Source: Erysipelothrix aquatica
GTDB lineage: Bacteria > Bacillota_I > Bacilli_A > Erysipelotrichales > Erysipelotrichaceae
Reading direction: 5' to 3'
NCBI RefSeq assembly: GCF_009828775.2
Contig: NZ_WTSY02000002.1
Coordinates: 47,840 to 111,839, forward strand
Length of the DNA: 64,000 nt
Shown here: in pieces, positions 19,879 to 29,162 of the stretch
Position numbering within the stretch: the stretch's first letter is position 1
Layout of the letters: each line of letters starts with the position of its first letter
The notes under the pieces: generated by a model
Databases searched by the model: none
Told to the model about the DNA's origin: nothing
The model's input: the letters and a program-made list of their open reading frames with translations, nothing else
Translations under genes and position numbers: made by a program

Positions 19879-21942
19879 TTATTTTTTCTTAGCTACTGTT
19901 TCAGCAATGCTCTTTGGAACAGCTTCATAGTGATCAAATTGCATTGATGAGTTACCACGACCTTGTGTAAATGAACGAAGATCTGTAGTATATCCTGACA
20001 TTTCAGAAAGTGGTACGAATGCTTTAACGATAACAGCATTGTTACGTTCTTCTTGGTCACGGATTTGTCCACGGCGTGATGAGATATCTCCCATAACTGC
20101 ACCGAGGTATTCAGCTGGAGCTGTAATTTCAACATCCATAACTGGTTCTAGTAATACAGGATCACAAAGTTTTGCAGCTTCACGTAATGCAAGGCTGGCA
20201 GCAACTTTATAAGCCATTTCTGAGGAGTCAACATCATGGGATGATCCATCGAATAAAGTAGCTTTAATATCGATTGCTGGATATCCATATGCTAAACCGC
20301 CATCAAGAGCAGCTTTTAATCCATCGTGTGCTGGTTTAATAAATTCACGAGGAACCGTTCCACCAACAACAGCGTCAACCCATTCAAATCCTTTTCCTGG
20401 GTTTGGTTCGAACTTAATCCAAACGTGTCCATATTGTCCACGTCCACCTGATTGACGAACAAATTTACCTTCAGCTTCAGCAGCTTTACGGATTGTTTCG
20501 CGGTAAGCAACTTGTGGTGCACCAACGTTAGCTTCAACTTTGAATTCACGTTTCATACGGTCAACGATGATATCTAAGTGAAGCTCACCCATACCAGCGA
20601 TGATTGTTTGTCCTGTTTCTTCATCAGTGTAAGTTTTGAAAGTAGGATCCTCTTCAGCAAGTTTTGCAAGAGCAAGACCCATCTTATCTTGGTCACCTTT
20701 TGTTTTTGGTTCAACAGCAACGTTAATAACTGGCTCAGGGAAGATCATTGATTCAAGGATAATTTCGTGTTTTTCATCACAAAGAGTATCACCTGTACCT
20801 GTAACTTTTAAACCGATTGCAGCTGCAATTTCACCTGCGTAAACTGATTCGATTTCTTCACGGTGGTTGGCATGCATTTGCATGATACGTCCGAAACGTT
20901 CACGTTTTTGTTTTACTGAGTTATAAACTGGTGATCCTGATGTAGCAACACCTGAGTATACTCGGAAGTAAGTTAGACGACCTACGAATGGGTCTGTCGC
21001 AACTTTAAATGCTAACGCTGAGAATGGTGCTTCGTCACTTGCTTCACGAACAGCATCTTGGCCATTTGGTAATGTACCTGCAACAGCTGGGATGTCTAAT
21101 GGTGAAGGTAAGTAATCGATAACTGCATCAAGCATTGCGATAACACCTTTGTTTTTATAAGCAGCTCCACAAAGAACTGGGAAGAATTCACCACTAATAA
21201 CCGCTTTACGGATAGTAGCTTTGACTTGTTCAACAGTAGGTTCTACACCTTCAAGAATCATCATCATGAAATCTTCATCGAAATCAGAAATTTGATCAAA
21301 TAGTTTCTCACGAGCTTCAGCTACTTGCGCTTTAAACTCTTCAGGAACATCAATGATGTCATCTGTTTTTTGTGAAACATCGGCAAACATGTGAGCTTTT
21401 TGCTCAACAATGTCGATAAGGCCATCGAAGTAATCTTCGACACCGATTGGTAATTGGATAGGTGCTGATTTAGCTCCTAAACGATCAACAATTGTTCCGG
21501 CTGCCATATAGAAGTCAGCACCTGTTGCATCCATTTTATTAACGAATACAATACGAGGAACGTTATATTTTGTAGCTTGACGCCAAACTGTTTCAGTTTG
21601 TGGCTCAACTCCTGATTTAGCATCAAGAACTGTAACCGCACCGTCAAGAACACGTAATGAACGCTCAACTTCAACTGTAAAGTCTACGTGGCCTGGTGTA
21701 TCGATAATGTTGATACGGTGACCATTCCATGCAGCAGTTGTCGCAGCAGAAGTGATAGTGATACCACGTTCTTGTTCTTGCGCCATCCAGTCCATAGTTG
21801 CGGCACCATCGTGAGTTTCCCCAATTTTATGTGTTCGACCTGTATAGTAAAGAATACGCTCAGTTGTTGTAGTCTTACCAGCGTCAATATGGGCCATAAT
21901 ACCAATATTACGCATATTGTCTAATGTAAATTCACGTGACAT
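19879..21942 (-). CDS. fusA: Elongation factor G
   Basis: 687 residues with G1 [10 protein letters not shown]3 DTPGHVDFT and G4 NKMD. The domain IV loop ([17 protein letters not shown]) and [18 protein letters not shown] near the C-terminus are normal. It catalyses translocation. Lies 33 nt after rpsG. Confidence 0.99.
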   Translation of the reverse strand: MSREFTLDNMRNIGIMAHIDAGKTTTTERILYYTGRTHKIGETHDGAATMDWMAQEQERGITITSAATTAAWNGHRINIIDTPGHVDFTVEVERSLRVLDGAVTVLDAKSGVEPQTETVWRQATKYNVPRIVFVNKMDATGADFYMAAGTIVDRLGAKSAPIQLPIGVEDYFDGLIDIVEQKAHMFADVSQKTDDIIDVPEEFKAQVAEAREKLFDQISDFDEDFMMMILEGVEPTVEQVKATIRKAVISGEFFPVLCGAAYKNKGVIAMLDAVIDYLPSPLDIPAVAGTLPNGQDAVREASDEAPFSALAFKVATDPFVGRLTYFRVYSGVATSGSPVYNSVKQKRERFGRIMQMHANHREEIESVYAGEIAAAIGLKVTGTGDTLCDEKHEIILESMIFPEPVINVAVEPKTKGDQDKMGLALAKLAEEDPTFKTYTDEETGQTIIAGMGELHLDIIVDRMKREFKVEANVGAPQVAYRETIRKAAEAEGKFVRQSGGRGQYGHVWIKFEPNPGKGFEWVDAVVGGTVPREFIKPAHDGLKAALDGGLAYGYPAIDIKATLFDGSSHDVDSSEMAYKVAASLALREAAKLCDPVLLEPVMDVEITAPAEYLGAVMGDISSRRGQIRDQEERNNAVIVKAFVPLSEMSGYTTDLRSFTQGRGNSSMQFDHYEAVPKSIAETVAKKK

Positions 21943-21975
21943 AAGTTTTCAAATCTCCTTTCGCTATATTGTTTA

Positions 21976-22446
21976 TTAGAAACGGTAATGTGCGAAAGCT
22001 TTGTTAGCTTCTGCCATTTTGTGTACGTCATCGCGTTTCTTAACGGATGCGCCTGTACCATTTGAAGCATCGATAATTTCAGCAGCTAAACGCTCTTCCA
22101 TTGTCTTCTCTCCACGTGTACGTGAGTATTGAACGATCCAACGTAGTCCGAGTGTCAAACGACGCTCTTGTGTTACTTCAATTGGAACTTGGATGTTTGA
22201 TCCACCAATACGACGAGCTTTAAGTTCTAACACTGGCAATACATTGTCAAGTGCTTGTTCAAAAACCTCCATTGGTTGACGTCCTGTTTTTTCTTCGATA
22301 ATTGCAAACGCATTATATAGAATTGATTGAGCTAAACCTTTTTTACCATCAATCATGATTCTGTTAATTAAACGTGTTACTAATTTTGAATTGTAAATTG
22401 GATCAGCAACTACGTCGCGCTTTGGAACATGTCCTTTTCTTGGCAT
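21976..22446 (-). CDS. rpsG: 30S ribosomal protein S7
   Basis: 156 residues beginning [20 protein letters not shown] and ending AHYRF, with the conserved [14 protein letters not shown] loop. S7 organises the 30S head near the E site. Follows rpsL by 28 nt. Confidence 0.98.
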   Translation of the reverse strand: MPRKGHVPKRDVVADPIYNSKLVTRLINRIMIDGKKGLAQSILYNAFAIIEEKTGRQPMEVFEQALDNVLPVLELKARRIGGSNIQVPIEVTQERRLTLGLRWIVQYSRTRGEKTMEERLAAEIIDASNGTGASVKKRDDVHKMAEANKAFAHYRF

Positions 22447-22474
22447 TTAATTCACTCCTCTCATTTTTGATGTA

Positions 22475-22894
22475 TTATTCTGATGCTTTTGGTTTTTTAG
22501 TACCGTATAATGAACGGCTTTGACGGCGGTCTGTAACTCCAGCGCAGTCCAATGTTCCACGAACGATGTGGTAACGAACCCCAGGTAAGTCTTTAACACG
22601 ACCTCCACGGATTAAAACGACACTATGTTCCTGTAAATTGTGACCAATTCCAGGGATGTAAGCCGTAACTTCCATACCATTACTCAAACGAACACGCGCA
22701 TATTTACGTAAAGCTGAGTTAGGTTTCTTAGGTGTCATTGTACCAACACGTGTACATACTCCACGTTTTTGTGGGCTGTTTACTTGAGTTGTTTGACGTT
22801 TAATCGTATTCAAACTACGACCTAGTGCCGGTGATTTTGATTTGTATACACGACTTGTTCGGCCATGTGTAATCAATTGATTAATTGTAGGCAT
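22475..22894 (-). CDS. rpsL: 30S ribosomal protein S12
   Basis: 139 residues. [15 protein letters not shown] and [13 protein letters not shown], which carry the streptomycin-resistance positions (K of KKPNS and K of VRVKDLPG), are wild type. First gene of the str operon; rpoB/rpoC are not upstream, since the next gene is an unrelated membrane protein. Confidence 0.98.
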   Translation of the reverse strand: MPTINQLITHGRTSRVYKSKSPALGRSLNTIKRQTTQVNSPQKRGVCTRVGTMTPKKPNSALRKYARVRLSNGMEVTAYIPGIGHNLQEHSVVLIRGGRVKDLPGVRYHIVRGTLDCAGVTDRRQSRSLYGTKKPKASE

Positions 22895-22993
22895 TAATTG
22901 TCTCCTTCCTGACTATTGCACACAGTACCAAGTGTGCCGTGGGCTCCATATTAATTAGGTCTCTTCGCAGAAACCCTAGATTAATCATAAGCC
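22895..22993 (-). promoter_or_regulatory. Structured leader of the str operon
   Basis: About 100 nt ahead of rpsL. It contains a perfect hairpin, GCACAC (22918-22923) pairing with GTGTGC (22932-22937), and a longer stem in which ATTAAT-C-TAGG pairs with CCTA-ATTAAT. No T-run follows, so it looks like an RNA regulatory leader, not a terminator. Confidence 0.55.
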
Positions 22994-22998
22994 TTTAC

Positions 22999-23026
22999 AT
23001 TCTATCATATAGCGATTCATTGTCAA
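22999..23026 (-). promoter_or_regulatory. Promoter of the str operon
   Basis: Minus strand consensus TTGACA (23021-23026), 16-nt spacer, TAGAAT (22999-23004) with an extended TGn immediately upstream of the -10. Confidence 0.85.
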
Positions 23027-23061
23027 TAGGTTTTCCACACTTTTCCCACGCAATTATTGCA

Positions 23062-23093
23062 TGGAGTACGTGACGCTATCTCAACGTACTCCA
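23062..23093. repeat. 10-bp perfect inverted repeat
   Basis: TGGAGTACGT and ACGTACTCCA separated by 12 nt, lying between the membrane-protein stop codon and the str promoter. It could be a T-less terminator for the membrane-protein gene; no T-run is present on either side. Confidence 0.6.
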
Positions 23094-23109
23094 CCCACTC
23101 TCAATGTGT

Positions 23110-24219
23110 TTATTTTTCGACAGATTGAGGAAGTTCCCTTTTTTCAAATTTTTTGAAGAATTGGATTTTCCCTTCATCGTGAAGCGTCTTAAGAATCGTT
23201 ACAAGGATTGGTAAGCCAAATAGACCAATAATCCCAGCAAGTCTCATCCCTACAAAAATACATATTAACGTTACCAACGGATGTAATCCAATTTGATCCC
23301 CAACCACTTTCGGTTCCAAAATATTACGAATCACCGTGATAACGACATAAATAACGAAAAGACCAATAGCGCGTTCGAAATTTCCCATAACGAGTTCGAT
23401 GATTGTCCACGGGATCATAACCGTTCCAGTACCAAGTACAGGTAGAATATCAACAATTGAAATCATAAAAGCTAAGCCAACTGGATTTCCAACCCCAATG
23501 AGGGCAAACCCAATCGATAATTCAATAAATGTGAGTGTCATTAATTTGGCATAGGCTTTCATATATTTCCCTACAGTATCAAAGAATCCGCCTTTGACGT
23601 CATACATAAACTGGACCCACCGTTGTGGCAAGTATGCCAGCACTGTATCCACCACATTCTTATAGTCTAATGTGAAGAAGAATGAAGAGATAATTGCAAT
23701 TAGAATCGAGATGAATAAATTTGGCAAACTACTGACGAATCGGGTCAAGAATGAAATTGCACTAGTAGATACAGTTCCAGCCAACTGTTGAATCTGTTTC
23801 GAAATTGCATTAGTAACTTCTGACAAATTGCTCAGTATATCTGGATTAATGTGTTCAAATAATGACTCAACATAATTGAATATCGAAGTCAACGCTGGAA
23901 TTAGAGTTGATTCCACATATGTAGGTGCATGTTTCACAACACCTTGAATTCCCGAAATTGCTGCGAGTGTTAATCCGAAAATTACAATCCCCACTACTAT
24001 ATAGAAAACAACGATGACTCCAATTCGAAGGTATTTGTTCTCGCCAAACATTTTTACAAGCTTTTGAATTATTGGTTTTAAGAGTGACGCAATCACAAAT
24101 CCAACAATAAACGGGGTTAAATACTTTACCGAAAACTTAAAGACTAAAAATGCGAGCCCCGCAATTAGTGTATAAAAGACAAAATTTATGATAAACCGCT
24201 TCTTTTCTTCTAATGTCAT
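23110..24219 (-). CDS. AI-2E family (PerM/YtvI-like) membrane protein
   Basis: 369 residues with about eight hydrophobic segments. The arrangement (paired N-terminal helices with FIVGFVIASLLKPI, a soluble region around 75-150, then GNPVGLAFMISIVDILPVLGTG and VVGDQIGLHPLVTLICIFVG) is that of the AI-2 exporter/PerM family. Members export small molecules or exchange sodium for protons; the substrate cannot be read here. Single gene, with AAGGAAGGG ahead of the ATG. Confidence 0.85.
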   Translation of the reverse strand: MTLEEKKRFIINFVFYTLIAGLAFLVFKFSVKYLTPFIVGFVIASLLKPIIQKLVKMFGENKYLRIGVIVVFYIVVGIVIFGLTLAAISGIQGVVKHAPTYVESTLIPALTSIFNYVESLFEHINPDILSNLSEVTNAISKQIQQLAGTVSTSAISFLTRFVSSLPNLFISILIAIISSFFFTLDYKNVVDTVLAYLPQRWVQFMYDVKGGFFDTVGKYMKAYAKLMTLTFIELSIGFALIGVGNPVGLAFMISIVDILPVLGTGTVMIPWTIIELVMGNFERAIGLFVIYVVITVIRNILEPKVVGDQIGLHPLVTLICIFVGMRLAGIIGLFGLPILVTILKTLHDEGKIQFFKKFEKRELPQSVEK

Positions 24220-24547
24220 AAGTACCCTTCCTTAACGAATTCCTCTACGTTTTAATATTATGCTTACTATTTCCAGGAAAGCATCTTCAGACCTGGTAAA
24301 TAATCTGATTTTAGTATATCAAAGATTATCATCAAATACTGTCCACAAACGACATTACCATGATTGATGTGTATTTTTTTACAAAAATGACCATTTCCAT
24401 TTAACAAGCCGGACACTCTTTCTATATATAATAACAAAATCAACTTTAATTCATGTGTATTTTATGTAAAATTCACGCACTTAAAATTCCTCTCTCTTGG
24501 TTCAAAAAACCGCTGTTTTAAAAGGTGTTAATTTTTCAAAAAGAGTA
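24220..24547. other. Intergenic region before the tRNA cluster
   Basis: About 330 AT-rich bases between the divergent AI-2E-family gene and the first tRNA promoter. I saw no gene, hairpin with T-run or convincing -35/-10 pair here; it must hold the membrane-protein promoter. Confidence 0.5.
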
Positions 24548-24576
24548 TTGCCATGATATGTTTCTTGTGATAGTAT
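24548..24576 (+). promoter_or_regulatory. Promoter of tRNA unit 1
   Basis: TTGCCA (24548-24553), 17-nt spacer ending TGA, TAGTAT (24571-24576), giving an extended -10. The first tRNA begins 36 nt further on. Confidence 0.8.
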
Positions 24577-24611
24577 GTATAAGCAATCACGAAATGGCGA
24601 ATATACGCACT

Positions 24612-24702
24612 GGGGATGTACTCAAGTGGCTGAAGAGGTGCCCCTGCTAAGGGTATAGGTCGGGTAACTGGCGCGAGAGTTCAAATCTCTCCATCCCCGC
24701 CA
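24612..24702 (+). tRNA. tRNA-Ser (GCU)
   Basis: A 91-nt class II tRNA. Acceptor arms GGGGATG/CATCCCC, discriminator G, encoded CCA, anticodon loop CTGCTAA (anticodon GCT) on a TGCCC/GGGTA stem, a long variable arm, and T-arm GAGAG-TTCAAAT-CTCTC. Reads AGC/AGU codons. Confidence 0.95.
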
Positions 24703-24707
24703 TTAAT

Positions 24708-24783
24708 GGTCCAGTGGTGTAGCGGTTAACATGCCTGCCTGTCACGCAGGAGATCGCGGGTTCGATTCCCGTCTGGACCGCCA
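24708..24783 (+). tRNA. tRNA-Asp (GUC), copy 1
   Basis: 76 nt with acceptor GGTCCAG/CTGGACC, anticodon loop CTGTCAC on a CCTGC/GCAGG stem, T-loop TTCGATT and encoded CCA. The same sequence recurs exactly at 25450 and 25702. Confidence 0.96.
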
Positions 24784-24791
24784 TTCGTATT

Positions 24792-24865
24792 GCAGGTGTA
24801 GTTCAATGGTAGAACACGACCTTGCCAAGGTTGAGGCGGGGGTTCAATTCCCCTCACCTGCTCCA
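24792..24865 (+). tRNA. tRNA-Gly (GCC), copy 1
   Basis: 74 nt with acceptor GCAGGTG/CACCTGC, anticodon loop TTGCCAA (GCC), T-loop TTCAATT and encoded CCA. Identical to the copy at 25785. Confidence 0.96.
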
Positions 24866-24878
24866 AATTGCATAGCAT

Positions 24879-24904
24879 AGAGCGACATAGTCGCTCTTTT
24901 TTAT
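24879..24904 (+). terminator. Terminator of tRNA unit 1
   Basis: AGAGCGAC-ATA-GTCGCTCT followed by a T-run, 13 nt after the tRNA-Gly CCA. Confidence 0.92.
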
Positions 24905-24996
24905 TGGTTTGAATAATACTCGATGTTTTTACCTTGACCTTAACAACATCTCACTATAAAATTCAAGTACAGATATCGATCATAGAAGGAGTCATA

Positions 24997-25365
24997 ATGA
25001 ACATAAATAATAAACTCAAACAATATGAATTAGATTTTCTTGATTTCGAATTTATAAGTTGTAAAGCAAATGTCGAACAACGCATTGATCCAACATTCTT
25101 TGAACTAAAATCTGACGGTACACGACAAAATCGCGAAAGTGTTGTTAATTCGCTTTGCTCAACGGAACGTGATCGAAACATTGATATCACCAATTTTATG
25201 ATACAAGAAATTGGACCGAGTACATTTCTCATAAACTATGAATCTCGAAATCAAGAAGACCAAGAACATCTTGCACGCACTTCAATATGGCGTAAGCAAG
25301 ATAATGATTTAAAATTACTCTTCCATCAAGCCACGATAATACAATCAGCGGTTGAGTTAGAGTAA
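24997..25365 (+). CDS. NTF2-like/DUF4440 small protein
   Basis: 122 residues starting MNINNKLKQYELDFLD after GGAG. LDPTFFEL-type text (IDPTFFELKSDGTRQNRESVV) then SIWRKQDNDLKLLFHQAT matches the cone-fold NTF2-like DUF4440 pattern (strand order with a final W..FHQ). Function unknown; such folds bind small ligands or form dimers. It lies between tRNA units 1 and 2. Confidence 0.75.
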   Translation: MNINNKLKQYELDFLDFEFISCKANVEQRIDPTFFELKSDGTRQNRESVVNSLCSTERDRNIDITNFMIQEIGPSTFLINYESRNQEDQEHLARTSIWRKQDNDLKLLFHQATIIQSAVELE

Positions 25366-25392
25366 TATTTTAGACTATTTTCAAGAATAGTA

Positions 25393-25421
25393 TTGCCAAG
25401 ATTAAAATCCTGTGTTAATCT
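25393..25421 (+). promoter_or_regulatory. Promoter of tRNA unit 2
   Basis: TTGCCA (25393-25398), 17-nt spacer ending TGT, TAATCT (25416-25421). The -35 is in the same AGTATTGCCA context as in unit 1, showing the upstream region was duplicated. Confidence 0.7.
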
Positions 25422-25449
25422 ATAATCCGCTAAGGGTTGCAAATCAACT

Positions 25450-25525
25450 GGTCCAGTGGTGTAGCGGTTAACATGCCTGCCTGTCACGCAGGAGATCGCG
25501 GGTTCGATTCCCGTCTGGACCGCCA
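25450..25525 (+). tRNA. tRNA-Asp (GUC), copy 2
   Basis: Exact 76-nt copy of the tRNA-Asp at 24708, here a single-gene transcription unit with its own promoter and terminator. CCA encoded. Confidence 0.96.
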
Positions 25526-25540
25526 TTCTTAGTCAATTAT

Positions 25541-25566
25541 GAGCGAATTCAATTCGCTCTTTTTTT
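25541..25566 (+). terminator. Terminator of tRNA unit 2
   Basis: GAGCGAATT-CAATTCGCTC stem (7-8 bp around GAGCGAA/TTCGCTC) followed by seven T residues. Confidence 0.88.
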
Positions 25567-25636
25567 ATATTCATTTTAATGAGGTTGCTCTTTTCACACG
25601 TGTTTAATTGTATTTACAAATAATTGCATTTTCTTG

Positions 25637-25665
25637 TTGCACTATGTATGTTCTTATGGTATTCT
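25637..25665 (+). promoter_or_regulatory. Promoter of tRNA unit 3
   Basis: TTGCAC (25637-25642), 17-nt spacer ending TGG, TATTCT (25660-25665), again an extended -10. Confidence 0.7.
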
Positions 25666-25701
25666 AAATGAGCACTAAGAAGTGCAGTCAATACAATGAA
25701 T

Positions 25702-25777
25702 GGTCCAGTGGTGTAGCGGTTAACATGCCTGCCTGTCACGCAGGAGATCGCGGGTTCGATTCCCGTCTGGACCGCCA
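25702..25777 (+). tRNA. tRNA-Asp (GUC), copy 3
   Basis: Exact copy of the tRNA-Asp at 24708, followed after 7 nt by tRNA-Gly, repeating the Asp-Gly arrangement of unit 1. Confidence 0.96.
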
Positions 25778-25784
25778 TTCTATT

Positions 25785-25858
25785 GCAGGTGTAGTTCAAT
25801 GGTAGAACACGACCTTGCCAAGGTTGAGGCGGGGGTTCAATTCCCCTCACCTGCTCCA
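25785..25858 (+). tRNA. tRNA-Gly (GCC), copy 2
   Basis: Exact copy of the tRNA-Gly at 24792, with encoded CCA. The spacer from tRNA-Asp is nearly identical to that in unit 1. Confidence 0.96.
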
Positions 25859-25871
25859 ATTAAAAATTTAA

Positions 25872-25897
25872 AGAATGACATTTGTCATTCTTTTTTT
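25872..25897 (+). terminator. Terminator of tRNA unit 3
   Basis: AGAATGACA-TT-TGTCATTCT followed by a T-run, 14 nt after tRNA-Gly. Confidence 0.9.
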
Positions 25898-25965
25898 ATC
25901 ATTACACAATGAACCGAATTTAATCTATGATAAACTGTATCTATATCAAAAAGGGAGGAGCGCCA

Positions 25966-26658
25966 ATGCCCGCTACAACACAAAACGAAATCTGGAGTCC
26001 GCAAGTTATCGCCGCCTTTATCAGTGTCGGAGGTGTACTTCTAAGTTCAATTTTTGGATATATCAGCTCATACTACGGAAATCAACAATCACAAAAGAAT
26101 GAGCTTCGTAAAATTGAGAAAAACCAACAAAAGTATATCGAGCAACAAAACAAGCTTGAAAAAGACAAATCATTACGAAGCGCTCTTCAAAAGCTTACAT
26201 ACCTCTTTTATCAAACAGACTTCGATTCCCAAATTTTTCATACATATTTCAATACTCCTGAAGGGCTTGATTCTTTTAATGATGTCATGTCCTATGTCAC
26301 TGCGTATGGTAATCAACTTTCAACACAGACTGCGATCTACCTTCAAAAAGCCATGTTTGAAAGTAACTTATTATCGGAACATTACGTAACGCTAGAGATT
26401 TTAGCGTCTGATGCTCTCAACTATCAAATTGATTGGACCCGTTATGAAACAAACGCCATCGCATGCCTTCTCATCGCACAGATACGCTATGACATTAGTA
26501 AAGAACTCATCAACCCTAAGGATTTACTGGCTGCAAAATATAATAATGTGAATCCAAACCTCAAACGCTTCTTTGAAACAGGTGTTGATCACTTTATTGA
26601 TATCCTAAGCCTTAATCATTTTATTCAATACAAACAAACAAAAGACGACCTCCAATAA
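25966..26658 (+). CDS. Single-pass membrane protein with coiled coil, unknown function
   Basis: 230 residues starting MPATTQNEIW (ATG after GGGAGGAGCGCCA). Residues about 10-37 are a transmembrane helix (VIAAFISVGGVLLSSIFGYI). Residues 45-75 are a charged Q/K/E coiled coil, and the rest is a soluble helical domain. No family recognised. It is transcribed downstream of the tRNA unit 3 terminator. Confidence 0.75.
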   Translation: MPATTQNEIWSPQVIAAFISVGGVLLSSIFGYISSYYGNQQSQKNELRKIEKNQQKYIEQQNKLEKDKSLRSALQKLTYLFYQTDFDSQIFHTYFNTPEGLDSFNDVMSYVTAYGNQLSTQTAIYLQKAMFESNLLSEHYVTLEILASDALNYQIDWTRYETNAIACLLIAQIRYDISKELINPKDLLAAKYNNVNPNLKRFFETGVDHFIDILSLNHFIQYKQTKDDLQ

Positions 26659-26667
26659 GTCGTCTTT
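26641..26667. terminator. Bidirectional terminator between convergent genes
   Basis: AAAGACGAC and GTCGTCTTT form a 9-bp stem with a 9-nt loop that spans the end of the upstream gene; T-runs (TTTTTT and TTTT) on either strand serve both convergent genes. Confidence 0.85.
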
Positions 26668-26671
26668 TTTA

Positions 26672-27061
26672 CTACTGGATTGCTATATAGATTTTTATAC
26701 TGCCATCTATGCCGTAACGCTCATAATCAATCGTGTAAGCACGATTTAACAATCCGCCATCTTCCAATTCCCAAATATGTTTCCACGTTCCTGCAACGTC
26801 TCTGTCGACGACATCGAAGACACGGTAATCAATGTTTGGTGTGATGGGTATCATCATTTCTGTACGGGGCTCTTGTGTCGCTAAAGCAAACCCATAATCG
26901 CCACGATAGTCACTGTGATAATCTGTATAGATAGCATAGATGTCTCCTTCCAAACCAGGCTCTAGCTTTGATATATTCACCCATGCTCCCTGGATTTTAT
27001 TCAACATCGCTTCATCAGTAAAATTATTAGTTCTAAACGATTCCAATAGGTATAAATTCAT
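26672..27061 (-). CDS. GyrI-like/effector-binding domain protein
   Basis: 129 residues starting MNLYLLESFRTNNF. The layout (EMMIPITPNIDYRVFDV, GTWKHIWELEDG, AYTIDYERYG, KIYIAIQ at the end) matches the stand-alone SOUL/GyrI-like ligand-binding domain also found in AraC- and BmrR-type regulators. There is no DNA-binding domain. It may bind drugs or hydrophobic effectors; adjacency to the Bce module makes an antibiotic-related role plausible. Confidence 0.7.
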   Translation of the reverse strand: MNLYLLESFRTNNFTDEAMLNKIQGAWVNISKLEPGLEGDIYAIYTDYHSDYRGDYGFALATQEPRTEMMIPITPNIDYRVFDVVDRDVAGTWKHIWELEDGGLLNRAYTIDYERYGIDGSIKIYIAIQ

Positions 27062-27119
27062 TTTCTTCACTTCCTTTATTTGATTGTAACACAAAGACCG
27101 TCTACCGACGGTCTCTAAT

Positions 27120-29162
27120 TTATTTTGTCATTTTATTTTTTATGATTGCCTTACTTCCTTGATATGTAATTATAAAGTAAATCGCATATACAATGAGGAC
27201 AAATCCGAGTGTAATTAATGCTGGCATAATTGAACTTGCTGACAAACTAATCAACTTTAAGTTCACGTTTACTGCACTTACACCAATATACGTATGTAAT
27301 AGCGCAACGATTAGAGGTATAAAGAAGTAGATTGCATTTTGCATAAAGATTGAGCGATCAATCATTCGATCTTCAACACCCAATTTAGCTAGTATTTGAT
27401 ATCGTTTTTGATTATCATTAGCTTCTGAAAGTTGTTGGAGCGCTAGAATAACAAAACTTGTCACAAGGAATACGACCCCGAGATAGAATGAAAGATATGT
27501 TAGAAGTAAACCCATCGCCATTGATGATTCAATCATTTCTTGTGCAGGGGTTACAAAATACATGTAGTCAAACATGTCATCGCCAACTTCTTTGTTGTCG
27601 TAATGTGTTGCAATCGAGGTTCTTAACGCTTTCGCAAATTCTTTATTATCCGTACCTGCCTGCGTATTCATCATATGTACGGTCACCGCAGTGGTAAGAC
27701 CCTCATTCGAATCCACAACATTTTGTAATTCGTTATCATTCATAATAACCAACACATCATCATTACCATTATTGTCAATTTTAGTTTTTTCAATATCTTG
27801 AACTTTTTTGTAAGCCAAGTTTTGGTTCGCAAAATCGTAGGTGTTTCCATCTTTAAAGATAGAACTTGGAGAAATGGTTTCTGGCCCCATTTGTTGAATT
27901 GGTGCAATAACTGAAAATTGACCCTGGCCAACTGTAATTGGTTCTAGATTTTGCATTCTACGTGCTTTATTAAAGTTTTCCACACTCACAAACCCAACAT
28001 CTGTGATTTCGTACATAAAACTATTGGCATCATTTTGATCAATGTACTTCTCAAAGACGACATTGAATCGCATATTTACTGATGAATAGTAAGTCATGGT
28101 TTCCGCATTTTTGATACGAGAATCATTTAAATCAATAAGGTTTGGCCCTATCATACTGCTGTCGATTGGATAAGAGTATTTTACAGAAATGTCATTCGCA
28201 ATCATTCCCGATATTTGCTCATTCATAACTGAGTTTAAGTTAAATCCTGTTATGAGGGTACCCATTCCGAAAAGCAGCATAATACTAATCACAGACATCA
28301 TTTTATAGGTCGAGTTAATTTTTGCACTTACTTGACGCCAAACAAAGACATTAAGACCTTTGTAATAACTCTTCTTGCTTGTTTGCATAAACTTGAGTAA
28401 GAAACCTGAGAAAGATTTGAAAATTAAGAATGTTGCAAATGAACCCAATGCGATTATCGGCAGCAACTGCATGAAGAGTTGCATTGGTTGCAGCGCCCAA
28501 TTGTAAGCATAAATGAGTAGCCCTGTACCAATAACAAATATCACAACAGACATCCACGCACGTTTTACAAAGTTTTCTTCATTGATTCGATCGGCTCTTA
28601 AAAGTTCAATGAGTTCATATTTTTCAAGAAGTATACGGTTAAAAAGCACAACTACTAGGAAGACCCCTAGGAAAATAGCAATCGTTTTGAGTGTCGCTTC
28701 GAGCGAGAAAACAAAACCATAATTCATATCTGCAGCCATCATTTTTCCCGTTAAGACTGCAGTTCCTTGAGACGCAATGAATCCAAAGACGAGCCCAGCT
28801 AGTAATGAGAAGAATCCGATGTACATCGTTTCTAAAATTAAAATCGTCGAAATCTTACGTTTTGGCATTCCCAAAAGGGTATAAAGACCCAATTCTTTTT
28901 TACGACGTTTAATCAGAAAGTTATTTGCATAAAGAATTAAGAAACCAAATACTGCAGCAACAATGACAGACATCACATTCATAACATTGACCAATAGTTT
29001 AACCATTGACCCTTGCATTTCGTTCATTTTGAGGATTGTTGATTGTTGTTCAAATGAGTTAAAAACATAAAAAAGCGCTACTGAAAACATCAATGTAATA
29101 AAGTATATAGAATAGTCTCGGTAACTCTTTTTCACATTACGAAAAGCGAGTTTAGAGTACAT
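27120..29162 (-). CDS. Bce-type ABC permease (FtsX family), paired with the ATPase
   Basis: 680 residues, about ten transmembrane segments. Helix 1 starts SIYFITLMFSVALFYVF; RRKKELGLYTLLGMPKRKI is the conserved cytosolic loop; a large extracellular domain (about 310-530) lies between the seventh and eighth segments, typical of BceB peptide-sensing permeases. It overlaps the ATPase gene by 11 nt. BceAB transporters remove antimicrobial peptides from their lipid targets and sense flux for the kinase. Confidence 0.9.
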   Translation of the reverse strand: MYSKLAFRNVKKSYRDYSIYFITLMFSVALFYVFNSFEQQSTILKMNEMQGSMVKLLVNVMNVMSVIVAAVFGFLILYANNFLIKRRKKELGLYTLLGMPKRKISTILILETMYIGFFSLLAGLVFGFIASQGTAVLTGKMMAADMNYGFVFSLEATLKTIAIFLGVFLVVVLFNRILLEKYELIELLRADRINEENFVKRAWMSVVIFVIGTGLLIYAYNWALQPMQLFMQLLPIIALGSFATFLIFKSFSGFLLKFMQTSKKSYYKGLNVFVWRQVSAKINSTYKMMSVISIMLLFGMGTLITGFNLNSVMNEQISGMIANDISVKYSYPIDSSMIGPNLIDLNDSRIKNAETMTYYSSVNMRFNVVFEKYIDQNDANSFMYEITDVGFVSVENFNKARRMQNLEPITVGQGQFSVIAPIQQMGPETISPSSIFKDGNTYDFANQNLAYKKVQDIEKTKIDNNGNDDVLVIMNDNELQNVVDSNEGLTTAVTVHMMNTQAGTDNKEFAKALRTSIATHYDNKEVGDDMFDYMYFVTPAQEMIESSMAMGLLLTYLSFYLGVVFLVTSFVILALQQLSEANDNQKRYQILAKLGVEDRMIDRSIFMQNAIYFFIPLIVALLHTYIGVSAVNVNLKLISLSASSIMPALITLGFVLIVYAIYFIITYQGSKAIIKNKMTK

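Noticed and set aside
23062..23093. Inverted repeat as a standard terminator
   Set aside because: Perfect stem but no T-run on either strand, so it is listed only as a repeat.
25326..25859. Two minus-strand open frames across the tRNA genes, both translating as MAVQTGIEPAISCVTGRHV
   Set aside because: They are antisense readings of the tRNA-Asp genes; this peptide is a well-known spurious product of tRNA loci.
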